From NCBI RefSeq assembly GCF_013426895.1, contig NZ_AP023175.1:2480001-2544000 (forward strand): a stretch of DNA of 64,000 nucleotides, written 5' to 3'. Below the pieces are notes generated by a model, which made no database searches, was not told the DNA's origin, and was given only the letters and a program-made list of their open reading frames with translations. The translations under genes were made by a program, and so were the position numbers. The stretch is from Paraburkholderia largidicola. Its GTDB lineage: Bacteria; Pseudomonadota; Gammaproteobacteria; Burkholderiales; Burkholderiaceae. Positions 27,498 through 36,148 of the stretch are shown here, one piece after another; the stretch's first letter is position 1; each line of letters begins with the position of its first letter.

Positions 27498-28901
27498 TTA
27501 TTTGGCGGACGCGAGTTGCGCGTCCGTCATGTGATGCTTGTCGTCCACACGCTTGACGAGCAGGTTGCAGATGAAGCCGATCACGAGCAGCACGGTCATG
27601 ATGTGCACGGTCATCGTGTACGCGTCCGCTTTCGCAACGCCATGCGCAACCTGATAGGCACGGATGTAGTTGACGAGCACGGGGCCCGCGACGCCCGCTG
27701 CCGCCCACGCCGTCAACAGACGCCCGTGAATGCCGCCGACGAATGCCGTGCCGAACATGTCCGCCAGATAGGCGGGCACAGTCGAGAAGCCGCCGCCGTA
27801 CATCGACAGAATCACGCAGTAGCACAGCACGAACAGCGCAATGTTGCCCGCCGACGCGAAGCTCGGCACGAGCCAGTACAGCACGGCGCCCAGCGCGAAG
27901 AAGATGAAGTACGTGTTCTTGCGGCCCACGTAGTCCGACGCCGACGCCCACACGAAGCGGCCGCCCATGTTGAACAGCGACAACAGGCCGACGAAGCCCG
28001 CGGCTGCCGCGGCGCTTACCGTGTCCTTGAAGCTTTCCTGGATCATCACGGAAGCCTGGCCGAGAATGCCGATGCCCGCCGTCACGTTCAGGAACAGCAC
28101 CAGCCAGATCAGATAGAACTGGGGCGTCTTCAGCGCCTGGTCGATGTGCACGTGGTTGCGCGTGATCATCTTCTGCGTCGTGGTCGCGGGCGGCGTCCAG
28201 CCGGCCGGCTTCCAGTCGGCGGGCGGCACGCGGATCGCGAGTGCGCCGATCGACATCGAAATGAAGTACGCGATGCCGAGCACGATGAACGTTTCAGCCA
28301 CGCCGATGCTCGTCGCGCTCTTGAAGTGGTTCATCAGCGCGACGGAGAGCGGGGCGGCGATCATCGCGCCGCCGCCGAAGCCCATGATCGCCATGCCCGT
28401 CGCCATGCCGCGGCGGTCCGGGAACCAGCGGATCAGCGTCGATACAGGCGACACGTAACCGAGCCCGAGCCCGATTCCGCCGATCACGCCATAGCCTAGA
28501 TACAGCAGCGCGATCTGGTGCGTCCACACGCCGATCGCCGAGACGATGAAGCCGCCGCCGAAGCAGCATGCGGCCGTGAACATCGTGCGGCGCGGACCGA
28601 CTTTTTCGAGCCACTTGCCGGCAAACGCCGCCGACAAGCCGAGGCAGACGATCGCGAGCGAGAAGATCCAGCCGAGCGTGGTCAGCGACCAGTCGTCCGG
28701 CGTGGACTGCGTGATGCCGATGACTTTGGTGAGCGGGCCGTTGAAGACGGAGAACGCGTAGGCCTGGCCAATGCACAGGTGCACGGCGAGGGCGGCAGGC
28801 GGCACCATCCAGCGGGAAAAGCCAGGTTGGGCGATCGTTGCCTGTTTTGAAAAGAAGGATGGCGAGCTGGCGTTACCGCCGGGCTCAGTGATGCTGCTCA
28901 T
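27498..28901 (-). CDS. OFA (oxalate/formate antiporter) family MFS transporter
   Basis: 467-aa inner-membrane carrier with 12 predicted helices and a ~30-residue cytoplasmic N-terminal extension. Family features: HLCIGQAYAFSVFNGPLTK in helix 1, GYGVIGGIGLGLGYVSPVSTLIRWFPDRRGMATGMAIMGFGGGAM (helix 4-5 hallmark of OFA carriers), and SDYVGRKNTYF. Substrates in the family include oxalate/formate exchange and lactate or other monocarboxylates. Linkage to frc and sucCD by shared operator motifs supports a C2-carboxylate substrate. ATG at 28901 has CGGAGA upstream. It forms an operon with the 41-aa protein. Confidence 0.9.
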   Translation of the reverse strand: MSSITEPGGNASSPSFFSKQATIAQPGFSRWMVPPAALAVHLCIGQAYAFSVFNGPLTKVIGITQSTPDDWSLTTLGWIFSLAIVCLGLSAAFAGKWLEKVGPRRTMFTAACCFGGGFIVSAIGVWTHQIALLYLGYGVIGGIGLGLGYVSPVSTLIRWFPDRRGMATGMAIMGFGGGAMIAAPLSVALMNHFKSATSIGVAETFIVLGIAYFISMSIGALAIRVPPADWKPAGWTPPATTTQKMITRNHVHIDQALKTPQFYLIWLVLFLNVTAGIGILGQASVMIQESFKDTVSAAAAAGFVGLLSLFNMGGRFVWASASDYVGRKNTYFIFFALGAVLYWLVPSFASAGNIALFVLCYCVILSMYGGGFSTVPAYLADMFGTAFVGGIHGRLLTAWAAAGVAGPVLVNYIRAYQVAHGVAKADAYTMTVHIMTVLLVIGFICNLLVKRVDDKHHMTDAQLASAK

Positions 28902-29503
28902 GGTCGGTCTCCGATCGGGCTAAACGTCTGGTTATCGGTTTCAATTGCCAAAACTTGAGGTAGCGCAAGTTTCGATAGATATGTTGGGCTGCAACATATT
29001 CAAAAACGTGCTACCTGGAGGCCAAATTCGGCAATGGCGAGACGATAGGTGCACACGATCCGCTTGGCAATATGAGAATTAAATGCATATGGAAACCGCC
29101 AGGACCGTTGTGCGCAGCGGGATACAGCGATTTCAAGCGACATGCTGCCGCAGGTGACCGCTTGACGCGCCATGCGCCCGTATTCATTTCGGGGCGGAAT
29201 CGATTTGGGCCCGTCGGTTGCTGCGTATGCACATGGAAAGGCTGCTTTGTGGTTTTTTGGAACAGCGTTCGACGCTGTTTCGGTACTGACAAACGCTTCT
29301 AGAAGTACAGTTCGCAGCGGATAAAAAAAGCACAGTATCGGCTGGGACGGCCAGCCATCGCGGTTCCGCGTGCGGCGTGCTACGTTGAGACTGTTGCAAT
29401 TGCTGAACAACTGTATCTGATATACCACATACAAGATACTTGATTTTTTCCGCGACGCAGCATATGATTGAGTCATCCAATCACTCAATGACCGGAGCAT
29501 CAA
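28902..29503. other. 602-bp divergent intergenic region
   Basis: Separates the OFA transporter (minus) from the small membrane protein plus GntR genes (plus). It is clearly AT-richer than its surroundings, and contains the candidate GntR operator at 29418-29432. Short and long frames on either strand (for example a minus frame crossing into the 29504 gene) lack ribosome sites and recognisable domains. No hairpin terminator or RNA family was recognised. Confidence 0.5.
29418..29432 (+). promoter_or_regulatory. Candidate GntR operator, site A
   Basis: TGATATACCACATAC, 71 bp before the ATG at 29504. It matches sites B (32648-32663) and C (32811-32826), whose shared form is TGATATATCACATACC, at all but one position over 15 bases. 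The core TGATATATCA is a perfect palindrome in site B. FadR/FCD-type GntR proteins bind short AT-rich palindromes of this kind. Confidence 0.6.
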
Positions 29504-29719
29504 ATGGATTTCGTGTCGCTTGCAATGTTCGCCGTCGCTGTCGTGGGCCTGGGTTCGGCCGCAACCGTGCTGCTGACCAAGTGGATTCCGCAGCATGTCG
29601 CCGAGCTGGCATCGAAGCACGGCCGTTATGCCGGTCTCGAAGCCGCCGTCGTGCGTGAAGCTACGCCGTACCGCGCGCGTGTCGAAGCCGCGATGAACGC
29701 GGTCGGCTCGTCGAACTAA
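29504..29719 (+). CDS. Small membrane protein, 71 aa, in operon with GntR
   Basis: Unrecognised 71-aa protein. Residues ~3-27 form one hydrophobic helix (FVSLAMFAVAVVGLGSAATVLL); the remainder is helical and amphipathic (HVAELASKHGRYAGLEAAVVREATPYRARVEAAM). A CCGGAGCATCA ribosome region precedes the ATG. Its stop is 3 bp before the GTG of the GntR gene, so they are co-translated. It lies just downstream of operator site A. It could be an accessory component of the divergent transporter, but nothing in the sequence proves it. Confidence 0.7.
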   Translation: MDFVSLAMFAVAVVGLGSAATVLLTKWIPQHVAELASKHGRYAGLEAAVVREATPYRARVEAAMNAVGSSN

Positions 29720-29722
29720 GCA

Positions 29723-30424
29723 GTGTCCACACCTGCACTGAGCTTGCCTCTGGCGCTGCAGCCAATCGGCAACAGCGTCAGCCTCCGCGATCAGGCCTAC
29801 GCGTTACTGCGTCAGGCCATCGCGGACGCCGACATTTACGCATCGAGCGAAGAAATCCGTCTTGACGAGCGCGCGCTGAGCGAATCGCTGGGCGTGAGCC
29901 GCACGCCCGTGCGCGAGGCGATGACGTTGCTGGAGCAGGAAGGTTTTCTGCGCATGGTGCCGAGGCGCGGCATCTATATTGTGCGCAAGAGCAAGCGTGA
30001 GATCGTCGAGATGATCCAGATGTGGGCCGCGCTGGAAAGCATGGCCGCGCGTCTCGCCACGCTGCACGCATCGGACGAAGAGATCGCGCGGCTGCGTCAC
30101 ATGTTCGACCAGTTCCGCGATTCGACGCCGGCCGAGCATATTGCCGAGTATTCGGATGCGAACATTGCGTTCCATCAGTCCATCGTCGAACTGTCGAAGT
30201 CGCAGATCATTCTCGACACGATCAAGAACATCTTTATCCACGTGCGCGCGATCCGTCGCATGACGATTTCGCAGAGCGACCGCGCGTCGCGCTCGATCGT
30301 CGATCACCTGCGCATCATCGAGGCACTGGAAAAACGCGATACCGAACTCGCCGAGCGTCTCGTGCGAGATCACTCGCTCGGTCTCGCTGCTTTCGTCGAA
30401 GCGAATTGCGATTTTCTGGATTGA
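29723..30424 (+). CDS. GntR-family regulator, FCD (FadR) subfamily
   Basis: 233-aa regulator. The N-terminal winged helix is RDQAYALLRQAI...RLDERALSESLGVSRTPVREAMTLLEQEGFLRMVPRRGIYIV (residues ~22-88), and the all-helical FCD effector domain follows, with metal-type ligands D/H in SDANIAFHQSIVELS and H in RSIVDHLRIIEAL. The first codon is GTG, 3 bp after the small membrane gene. The most probable target is the motif found upstream of this operon, sucC and frc. Its ligand is likely a small carboxylate (oxalate, formate or a CoA-pathway intermediate), by family and context. Confidence 0.93.
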   Translation: MSTPALSLPLALQPIGNSVSLRDQAYALLRQAIADADIYASSEEIRLDERALSESLGVSRTPVREAMTLLEQEGFLRMVPRRGIYIVRKSKREIVEMIQMWAALESMAARLATLHASDEEIARLRHMFDQFRDSTPAEHIAEYSDANIAFHQSIVELSKSQIILDTIKNIFIHVRAIRRMTISQSDRASRSIVDHLRIIEALEKRDTELAERLVRDHSLGLAAFVEANCDFLD

Positions 30425-30445
30425 GCGTTGCTGTTTGATGCATGC

Positions 30446-30482
30446 AAATGCCAGCGGACCTGACAGTCCGCTGGCATTTTTC
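30446..30482. terminator. Rho-independent terminator between gntR and sucD
   Basis: Stem AAATGCCAGCGGAC, loop CTGACA, complement, then TTTT. It sits between the convergent GntR and SucD genes, 22 bp after the former stop and ending 4 bp before the latter. Confidence 0.9.
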
Positions 30483-30485
30483 ACA

Positions 30486-31361
30486 TCATGACTGCATGGC
30501 TTTGAGCATCGTCTCGCCGAGCGCCGCCGGCGACTGCGCGACATGGATGCCCGCCGAGCGCATCGCGTCGATCTTCGCGCCCGCCGTGCCCTTGCCGCCC
30601 GAGATGATCGCGCCCGCGTGCCCCATGCGCCGTCCCGGCGGCGCACTCGTTCCTGCAATGAATCCCACCACCGGCTTCTTCGAGCCTGAATCCTTCAGGA
30701 ACTGCGCCGCGTCCTCTTCAGCCGAGCCGCCGATTTCGCCGATCATGATGATGCCTTCGGTCTCGTCGTCGGCGAGGAACATCTCCAGGCAATCGATGAA
30801 GTTCGTGCCGTTGACGGGATCGCCGCCAATGCCGATGCAGGTCGTCTGCCCGAGGCCCGCCGCCGTGGTTTGCGCGACGGCTTCGTAGGTCAGCGTGCCC
30901 GAGCGCGACACCACGCCGATTTTGCCCGGACGATGGATGTGCCCCGGCATGATGCCGATCTTGCACTGGCCCGGCGTGATGACGCCCGGGCAGTTCGGCC
31001 CGATCAGGCGCGTCGCCGAGCCGGCGAGCGCGCGCTTCACGCGCACCATGTCGATGACGGGAATACCCTCGGTGATGCAGACAACGAGGGGAAGCTCGGC
31101 CTCGACGGCTTCGAGAATCGCATCGGCGGCCATCGGCGGCGGCACGTAGATCACGGACGCGTTCGCGCCCGTCGCATCGACGGCATCGGCGACGGTGTCG
31201 AACACGGGCAGCCCGAGATGCGTCGTGCCGCCCTTGCCGGGAGTGACGCCGCCGACCATCAGCGTGCCGTAAGCGAGCGCCTGCTCGGAGTGAAACGTGC
31301 CTTGCGACCCGGTGAAGCCCTGGCAAATCACTTTCGTGTTGCGATCGATCAGTACGGCCAT
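30486..31361 (-). CDS. sucD: Succinate-CoA ligase (ADP-forming) alpha subunit
   Basis: 291-aa alpha subunit of succinyl-CoA synthetase, the usual length. The CoA-binding Rossmann domain starts [29 protein letters not shown]; the phospho-histidine region is [21 protein letters not shown], with the active-site His after RRM; and the [20 protein letters not shown] signature is intact. It is 1 bp downstream of sucC. It is probably not the housekeeping copy, because it is paired with oxalate-type genes and a GntR operator rather than with TCA genes. A malate-CoA ligase activity (MtkB-like) is a less likely alternative. Confidence 0.93.
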   Translation of the reverse strand: MAVLIDRNTKVICQGFTGSQGTFHSEQALAYGTLMVGGVTPGKGGTTHLGLPVFDTVADAVDATGANASVIYVPPPMAADAILEAVEAELPLVVCITEGIPVIDMVRVKRALAGSATRLIGPNCPGVITPGQCKIGIMPGHIHRPGKIGVVSRSGTLTYEAVAQTTAAGLGQTTCIGIGGDPVNGTNFIDCLEMFLADDETEGIIMIGEIGGSAEEDAAQFLKDSGSKKPVVGFIAGTSAPPGRRMGHAGAIISGGKGTAGAKIDAMRSAGIHVAQSPAALGETMLKAMQS

Positions 31362-31362
31362 G

Positions 31363-32574
31363 TCAGTTTGCCTCCGTCGCGTTGCGTTCTTTGACTGCGG
31401 CGACGACTTTGCTTGCCGCGTCGGCGAGATGATCGGCCGAGAGAATCGGCAGGCCCGAGTCGCGCAGAATCTGCTTGCCGAGTTCGACGTTCGTGCCTTC
31501 CAGTCGCACGACGAGCGGCACGCGTAAATCCACCTCGCGCGCGGCGCTCACGACGCCTTCGGCAATCACGTCGCAGCGCATGATGCCGCCGAAGATATTG
31601 ACCAGGATCCCTTCCACTTTGGGATCGCGCAGAATCAGCCGGAACGCGGTTGCGACGCGCTCCTTGGTGGCGCCGCCGCCCACATCGAGAAAGTTCGCCG
31701 GTTCGCCGCCATAGAGCTTGATGATGTCCATCGTTGCCATCGCGAGGCCCGCGCCGTTCACCATGCAGCCGATATTGCCGTCGAGCGTCACGTAGTTCAG
31801 GCCATGCTTCGCGGCTTCGAGTTCGGCGGCGTCTTCTTCGGCTTCGTCGCGCAGCGCTTCAATGGACGGATGTCGGAACAGGGCGTTGTCGTCGAAATTG
31901 ATCTTTGCGTCGAGCGCGATCACGTCGCCTTGCTGCGTGACGACGAGCGGATTGATCTCGACGATCGACGCATCCAGTTCGACGAACGCGCGATACGCGT
32001 TGGCGATGAACTGCGTCGCCGACTTGATCTGCTTGCCTGTCAGTCCGAGGCCGAACGCGAGCTGGCGCGCGTGGAACGGTTGCAGCCCTGTCGCGGGATC
32101 GATTGCGACTTTGAGGATTTTTTCGGGCGTGCGCGCGGCCACTTCCTCGATCTCCATGCCGCCTTCCGTCGACGCCATTACCGTGATGCGCGACGTGCTG
32201 CGGTCGATCAGCATGCCGAGATACAGCTCGCGTTCGATCGCGCAGCCTTCCTCGATATAGATACGCTTCACTTCGCGTCCCGCCGGCCCCGTCTGCTTCG
32301 TGACGAGCACGTGCGACAGCATCTGCGTCGCATTCAGACCGACATCGCTAACCGACTTGACGACGCGCACGCCGCCTTTGCCGTTCGGATCGTCGACGAA
32401 ACGGCCCGCGCCGCGCCCGCCCGCATGAATCTGCGACTTCACGACCCACACCGAGCCGCCTAGCGCGAGCGCCGCGTCTTCCGCCTCCTGCGGCGTGAAC
32501 GCGACGCGCCCATTCGGCACGGCGACGCCATAGCCCTTCAGCAGTTCCTTCGCCTGATATTCGTGAATATTCAC
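31363..32574 (-). CDS. sucC: Succinate-CoA ligase (ADP-forming) beta subunit
   Basis: 403-aa beta subunit, slightly longer than the ~390 typical. ATP-grasp domain: [12 protein letters not shown] start, [22 protein letters not shown] with D in [17 protein letters not shown]-terminal CoA-ligase domain: [32 protein letters not shown] and [10 protein letters not shown]. It forms a tight operon with sucD. Operator site B lies 74-89 bp upstream. In this setting it may supply succinyl-CoA for CoA transfer to oxalate, or capture CoA released during oxalate use; this is inference. Confidence 0.93.
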   Translation of the reverse strand: MNIHEYQAKELLKGYGVAVPNGRVAFTPQEAEDAALALGGSVWVVKSQIHAGGRGAGRFVDDPNGKGGVRVVKSVSDVGLNATQMLSHVLVTKQTGPAGREVKRIYIEEGCAIERELYLGMLIDRSTSRITVMASTEGGMEIEEVAARTPEKILKVAIDPATGLQPFHARQLAFGLGLTGKQIKSATQFIANAYRAFVELDASIVEINPLVVTQQGDVIALDAKINFDDNALFRHPSIEALRDEAEEDAAELEAAKHGLNYVTLDGNIGCMVNGAGLAMATMDIIKLYGGEPANFLDVGGGATKERVATAFRLILRDPKVEGILVNIFGGIMRCDVIAEGVVSAAREVDLRVPLVVRLEGTNVELGKQILRDSGLPILSADHLADAASKVVAAVKERNATEAN

Positions 32575-32647
32575 CTGTCTCCTCGCTGGATGGATTCGAC
32601 GCTTGGTGGCGTCAATTGATAGGGCGGTCGGCTCAGGGTGGAAATAT

Positions 32648-32663
32648 GGTATGTGATATATCA
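32648..32663 (-). promoter_or_regulatory. Candidate GntR operator, site B (sucC promoter)
   Basis: Plus-strand GGTATGTGATATATCA, i.e. TGATATATCACATACC on the minus strand, 74 bp upstream of the sucC ATG. It is identical to site C except for one end base, and the two sites are inverted relative to each other in the 306-bp sucC/frc divergent region, each pointing its CATACC end away from its gene's neighbour in the same relation to transcription. Confidence 0.65.
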
Positions 32664-32810
32664 GAGATGCTCAAGCAGATAAATGGATCGGGGTTTTCCC
32701 TCTGTGAAGCAGATTCTTAATGCGTGATTTGGCGTCTGTGCCTTGTCTCGTAAGGCTTTTGGCGATTCTCGCGCGTTCTTCTTACGAAGGTGAAAGCGCT
32801 TGCAGCGATT

Positions 32811-32826
32811 AGATATATCACATACC
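32811..32826 (+). promoter_or_regulatory. Candidate GntR operator, site C (frc promoter)
   Basis: AGATATATCACATACC, 54 bp upstream of the frc ATG; 15 of 16 bases match site B. The position close to the start codon suggests overlap with the promoter, consistent with repression or with activation from an adjacent site. Confidence 0.65.
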
Positions 32827-32880
32827 GTATAGAACACGGACGATCGAAAACAGAGCGTCAAGTGCTCGGAGGGGACAAAC

Positions 32881-34128
32881 ATGGGCAAGGCACTCGACGG
32901 TGTGCGCATTCTCGATTTCACCCACGTGCAATCAGGCCCGACCTGCACGCAGTTGCTCGCATGGTTCGGCGCAGACGTCATCAAGGTAGAGCGCGCAGGC
33001 GCAGGCGACATCACGCGCGAACAGCTGCGCGACATCCCCGATGCCGACAGCCTGTACTTCACGATGCTCAACCACAACAAGCGCTCGGTCACCATCGACA
33101 CGAAGAATCCCGAAGGCAAGCTGGTGCTCGAGGCGCTGATCCAGAAGTGCGACGTGCTGGTGGAGAACTTCGCGCCGGGCGCGCTGGACCGCATGGGCTT
33201 CACGTGGGAGCGCATCCAGGAGCTGAACCCGAAGATGATCGTCGCGTCGGTCAAGGGCTTCGGTCCCGGGCCGTACGAGGACTGCAAGGTCTACGAGAAC
33301 GTCGCGCAGTGCGTGGGCGGCGCGGCCTCGACGACGGGTTTCGATGACGGCCCGCCCGTCGTGACGGGCGCGCAGATCGGCGACAGCGGCACGGGACTGC
33401 ATCTGGCGCTGGGCATCGTCACGGCGCTCTACCAGCGCACGATGACGGGCCGCGGCCAGAAGGTGCTCGCGGCGATGCAGGACGGCGTGCTGAACCTGTG
33501 CCGCGTGAAGCTGCGCGACCAGCAGCGGCTGGAGCGCACGGGCGTGATGAAGGAGTACCCGCAGTATCCGAACGGCACGTTCGGTGAAGCGGTGCCGCGC
33601 GCGGGCAATGCATCGGGCGGCGGTCAGCCGGGTTGGATTCTCAAGTGCAAGGGCTGGGAGCACGACCCGAACGCCTACATCTACTTCATCACGCAGGCAC
33701 CCGTGTGGGTCAAGATCTGCAACGTGATCGGCAAGGAAGAGTGGGCCACCGATCCCGAATACGCGACGCCGACCGCGCGCCTGCCGCGCCTGAAGGAAAT
33801 CTTCGCGGAGATCGAACGCTGGACGATGACGAAGACCAAGTTCGAGGCGATGGAAATCCTGAACAAATACGACATTCCGTGCGGGCCGATCCTGTCGATG
33901 AAGGAGATCGCGGAAGACGACTCGCTGCGTAAAACAGGCACGATCGTCGAGGTCGATCATCCGGTGCGCGGCAAGTATCTGACAGTGGGCAACCCGATCA
34001 AGCTGTCGGACAGTCCGACGGACGTGACGCGTTCGCCGCTGCTCGGCGAGCACACGGATGAAGTGATGGCCGAACTCGGCTATTCGCGTGAACAGATCGA
34101 AGCGCTCAGAACCGTTGGTGCGATCTGA
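32881..34128 (+). CDS. frc: Formyl-CoA transferase (formyl-CoA:oxalate CoA-transferase)
   Basis: 415-aa class III CoA-transferase, near-identical in length to E. coli Frc (416). It moves CoA from formyl-CoA (or a similar donor) to oxalate. Hallmarks: [31 protein letters not shown], the catalytic Asp in the [17 protein letters not shown] segment, the glycine-loop [11 protein letters not shown], and QNGVL-equivalent [24 protein letters not shown] at 32881 has GGAGGGG upstream. The usual partner oxalyl-CoA decarboxylase (oxc) is not in this window. It is divergent from sucCD, with shared operator motifs. Confidence 0.94.
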   Translation: MGKALDGVRILDFTHVQSGPTCTQLLAWFGADVIKVERAGAGDITREQLRDIPDADSLYFTMLNHNKRSVTIDTKNPEGKLVLEALIQKCDVLVENFAPGALDRMGFTWERIQELNPKMIVASVKGFGPGPYEDCKVYENVAQCVGGAASTTGFDDGPPVVTGAQIGDSGTGLHLALGIVTALYQRTMTGRGQKVLAAMQDGVLNLCRVKLRDQQRLERTGVMKEYPQYPNGTFGEAVPRAGNASGGGQPGWILKCKGWEHDPNAYIYFITQAPVWVKICNVIGKEEWATDPEYATPTARLPRLKEIFAEIERWTMTKTKFEAMEILNKYDIPCGPILSMKEIAEDDSLRKTGTIVEVDHPVRGKYLTVGNPIKLSDSPTDVTRSPLLGEHTDEVMAELGYSREQIEALRTVGAI

Positions 34129-34194
34129 GCGAAGCACAGAACGAACAAGCGGAACAAGCGGAACAAGCGCAGACGCGCGACGCAAGGAGATGAC

Positions 34195-34752
34195 ATGCCG
34201 GATGCTGCGAGCTTCATCGCATGGTCGGGACTCGAACGGCTGGAGCTATATGTGTTCGTGTTTTCGGGCGCATTGGCGCTGGCGATTGCGTCGACTGCGC
34301 TCATCAACCGGCTCACGCATCGCGGGCGGAACATGCGGCAAGTCGCGGCAGGCGACAAGATCGTCGACCTGCTGGCGATGGGATTGTGTATCTGGCTTGG
34401 CTACGCTTTTGTCAACGAGCCTGCGCAGTTGCCGGGAATCGCGGCGCTGTTCGCGGTGAGCCTGCTGGCGGCCGCGCTGGGCGCGCATGTGATGTTGACG
34501 ACGCACGAGCACGATGTGCGCGCGCCGGCGCATTGCGGCATGTTGGCGCGGCGTGGGGCGTCGCTGCGGGTCGCGTGGGACGGCGATCCTGCGCGCATGC
34601 AAGTCGCCGACGATTTCACGCAGCGCTGGACATGGACGAGCAATCCGCGCCGCACGCAGGCGCGCTGCCTGTCAGCAGCAAGAAGCCTGCATATGACGCA
34701 CGCAGCGATGCGCGTGCGCAGCCGCCAGCGTTATCAGGTCAAGCGTCACTGA
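34195..34752 (+). CDS. Hypothetical membrane protein, 185 aa
   Basis: Unrecognised protein. Residues ~1-105 contain about three hydrophobic helices (LELYVFVFSGALALAIASTAL, KIVDLLAMGLCIWLGYAFV, IAALFAVSLLAAALGAHVML); the C-terminal ~80 residues are basic and Arg-rich with no clear fold. A strong AAGGAGATG ribosome site supports the ATG. It lies 66 bp after frc on the same strand and may be co-transcribed with it. The gap contains a short near-tandem GGAACAAGC repeat. The noisy C-terminus could mean the true protein is shorter in relatives. Confidence 0.55.
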   Translation: MPDAASFIAWSGLERLELYVFVFSGALALAIASTALINRLTHRGRNMRQVAAGDKIVDLLAMGLCIWLGYAFVNEPAQLPGIAALFAVSLLAAALGAHVMLTTHEHDVRAPAHCGMLARRGASLRVAWDGDPARMQVADDFTQRWTWTSNPRRTQARCLSAARSLHMTHAAMRVRSRQRYQVKRH

Positions 34753-34772
34753 AGTTACTGAATCAACACGGG

Positions 34773-34816
34773 ACGGCCGCGCTTCGCGAATCCCTCGATT
34801 CACGAAGCACGGCCGT
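34773..34816. terminator. Hairpin between convergent genes
   Basis: An imperfect 44-bp inverted repeat: ACGGCCG pairs with CGGCCGT and inner CTTCG.GAATC pairs with GATTC.CGAAG. It lies between the 185-aa gene stop and the 85-aa gene stop. There is no long T-run, so termination strength is uncertain. Confidence 0.6.
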
Positions 34817-34849
34817 CGGAGAGAGTCATCGATGAACTGCAACCCTGCG

Positions 34850-35107
34850 TCATTGAGCGACGGATTCGCGATAGAACTGGCTCTTCCGGTCGAAGATCAG
34901 TTGCGCGAGAAAGTCGGCGTCATAGGCGTTGAGCAGATGCGATTGAAAGCGCTCGATATAGGCGGTGATGCGCGCCATTTCATTGCTGACATCGTCGAAG
35001 AAATCGAGCGTGGCCTGGCTCCAGCGAAACCGCAGGCCCAGATCGCTGAACGCGGCGTTGTAGGCGCTCAGCAGCGCTTCGTTGTGCAGATCGGCAGACT
35101 GATTCAT
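34850..35107 (-). CDS. Hypothetical protein, 85 aa, near LysR and OxlT
   Basis: I do not recognise a family. It is a soluble helical protein with aromatic residues (LGLRFRWSQATLDFFDDVSNEM, AYIERFQSHLLNAYDADFLAQLIF). The ATG at 35107 (MNQSADLHNEALLSAY) has GGGAGT upstream, so the longer frame from 35149 is not preferred. It lies 96 bp after the LysR gene on the same strand, with its own candidate control motif 64-76 bp upstream, so it may be separately regulated. Its place within the oxalate locus suggests a link to oxalate growth, but only by position. Confidence 0.68.
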   Translation of the reverse strand: MNQSADLHNEALLSAYNAAFSDLGLRFRWSQATLDFFDDVSNEMARITAYIERFQSHLLNAYDADFLAQLIFDRKSQFYRESVAQ

Positions 35108-35170
35108 TGCAAGACTCCCATGTCGAGTGACGAGGCTCGTCAGAAGCATAGGAGCCGCAATGAATCTGCA

Positions 35171-35183
35171 ATAGTTAAAGTTT
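35171..35183 (-). promoter_or_regulatory. Motif shared by the 85-aa gene and LysR/oxlT promoters
   Basis: On the minus strand AAACTTTAACTAT, 64 bp upstream of the 85-aa gene. The LysR/oxlT intergenic region has AAACTTTAATTAT (36186-36198), 12 of 13 identical. Both flank the LysR gene, making this a candidate site for that regulator. Confidence 0.45.
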
Positions 35184-35203
35184 TATTGGCTATCCATAGC
35201 GTG

Positions 35204-36148
35204 TCACTTATGGACGGCCAGTTGATTCACGCGCGTAATCTGCTCGATCAGTGCCGCGCCTTCTTCCATCAGAAAGCGCTTGAACGCAACGGCAACGGGC
35301 GGAAGCCGCTTGTTCTTGCGATGCACGACGTACCAGTTGAGCATCACCGGAAAGCCTTCGACATCCAGCACGACGAGATGCCCGACCTGCAATTCGAGGC
35401 TGATCGTATGCGCCGACAGGAACGCGATGCCCATGCCGGCGATCACGGCCTGCTTGATCGTCTCGGTGCTCTTGATTTCCATGGCGATCTTCAGGTTCGC
35501 GAGACGCCCCGCAAAGCCTTCTTCCATCGAGTTCCACGTGTCGGAGCCGCGTTCGCGCACCACGAACGCCTCGCTCGCAAGCTGGCTGATCTTGATGTTG
35601 CGCTTGTTCGCAAGAGGATGCGTGGGCGCGGCGACGATCACGTACGGGTGCGGCGCGAACGCTTCGTTGATCGCGTCCATTTCCTGCGGCGGACGCACCA
35701 TCACCGCGAGATCGGTCTGGTTCGTCGACAGTTGATGCAGAAGTTCTTCGCGGTTGTGCACGGCAAGATTCAGTTCGACGCCCGCATAGCGGCGCGTGAA
35801 TTCGGCCAGCAGGCGAGGAAAGAAGTAGTCGCCCGCGCTGATCACCGCGACGTTCAGCTTGCCGCCCGATATGCCTTTGAGCTGGCCCATCGCTTCGTCG
35901 ACTTCATGAAATTGCTGAATGATCGCGCGGCTGTAGTGAAGCATTTCAGTGCCCGCCGGCGTCAGGTAGATCTTCTTGCCGAGCTGCTCGAAAAGCGGCA
36001 AACCGGCGTGCTCTTCGAGCTGCCGGACCTGGGTGGAAACGGCGGGCTGCGTGAGATGCAGTTCTTCCGCCGCGCGCGAGAAGCTCAGATGCCGCGCCAC
36101 GGTTTCGAAGACTTTCAGTTGGCGCAGGGTCGCGTTACGCATTGTCAT
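35204..36148 (-). CDS. LysR-type regulator (CbbR-like) divergent from oxlT
   Basis: 314-aa LysR regulator. The winged HTH (RQLKVFETVARHLSFSRAAEELHLTQPAVSTQVRQLEEHAGLPLFEQLGKKIYLT in outline, residues ~8-62) and effector domain (GKLNVAVISAGDYFFPRLLAEFTRRYAGVELNLAV) look like the CbbR/CysB-type branch that senses metabolites. It is divergent from the OxlT-like carrier, the classic arrangement for LysR control of the neighbour. The intergenic region holds a TTA-N8-TAA element (36191-36204), the form bound by CbbR-type proteins. Regulation of oxlT and of itself is inference. Confidence 0.92.
   Translation of the reverse strand: MTMRNATLRQLKVFETVARHLSFSRAAEELHLTQPAVSTQVRQLEEHAGLPLFEQLGKKIYLTPAGTEMLHYSRAIIQQFHEVDEAMGQLKGISGGKLNVAVISAGDYFFPRLLAEFTRRYAGVELNLAVHNREELLHQLSTNQTDLAVMVRPPQEMDAINEAFAPHPYVIVAAPTHPLANKRNIKISQLASEAFVVRERGSDTWNSMEEGFAGRLANLKIAMEIKSTETIKQAVIAGMGIAFLSAHTISLELQVGHLVVLDVEGFPVMLNWYVVHRKNKRLPPVAVAFKRFLMEEGAALIEQITRVNQLAVHK

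Larger units (their letters stand above)
32575..32880. other. Divergent sucC/frc promoter region
   Basis: 306 bp between the divergent sucC and frc starts. It is AT-richer than the flanking genes and contains operator sites B and C about 150 bp apart. The frc ribosome site GGAGGGG ends it. No gene or RNA was recognised inside. Confidence 0.6.

Noticed and set aside
29000..29620. 206-codon minus frame in the transporter/GntR gap
   Set aside because: It overlaps the 29504 gene, has no ribosome site and no family resemblance. The region looks regulatory.
30486..32574. Malate-CoA ligase (MtkAB) instead of succinate-CoA ligase
   Set aside because: Sequence landmarks and lengths fit SucCD better, and no serine-cycle genes are near; kept only as an alternative.
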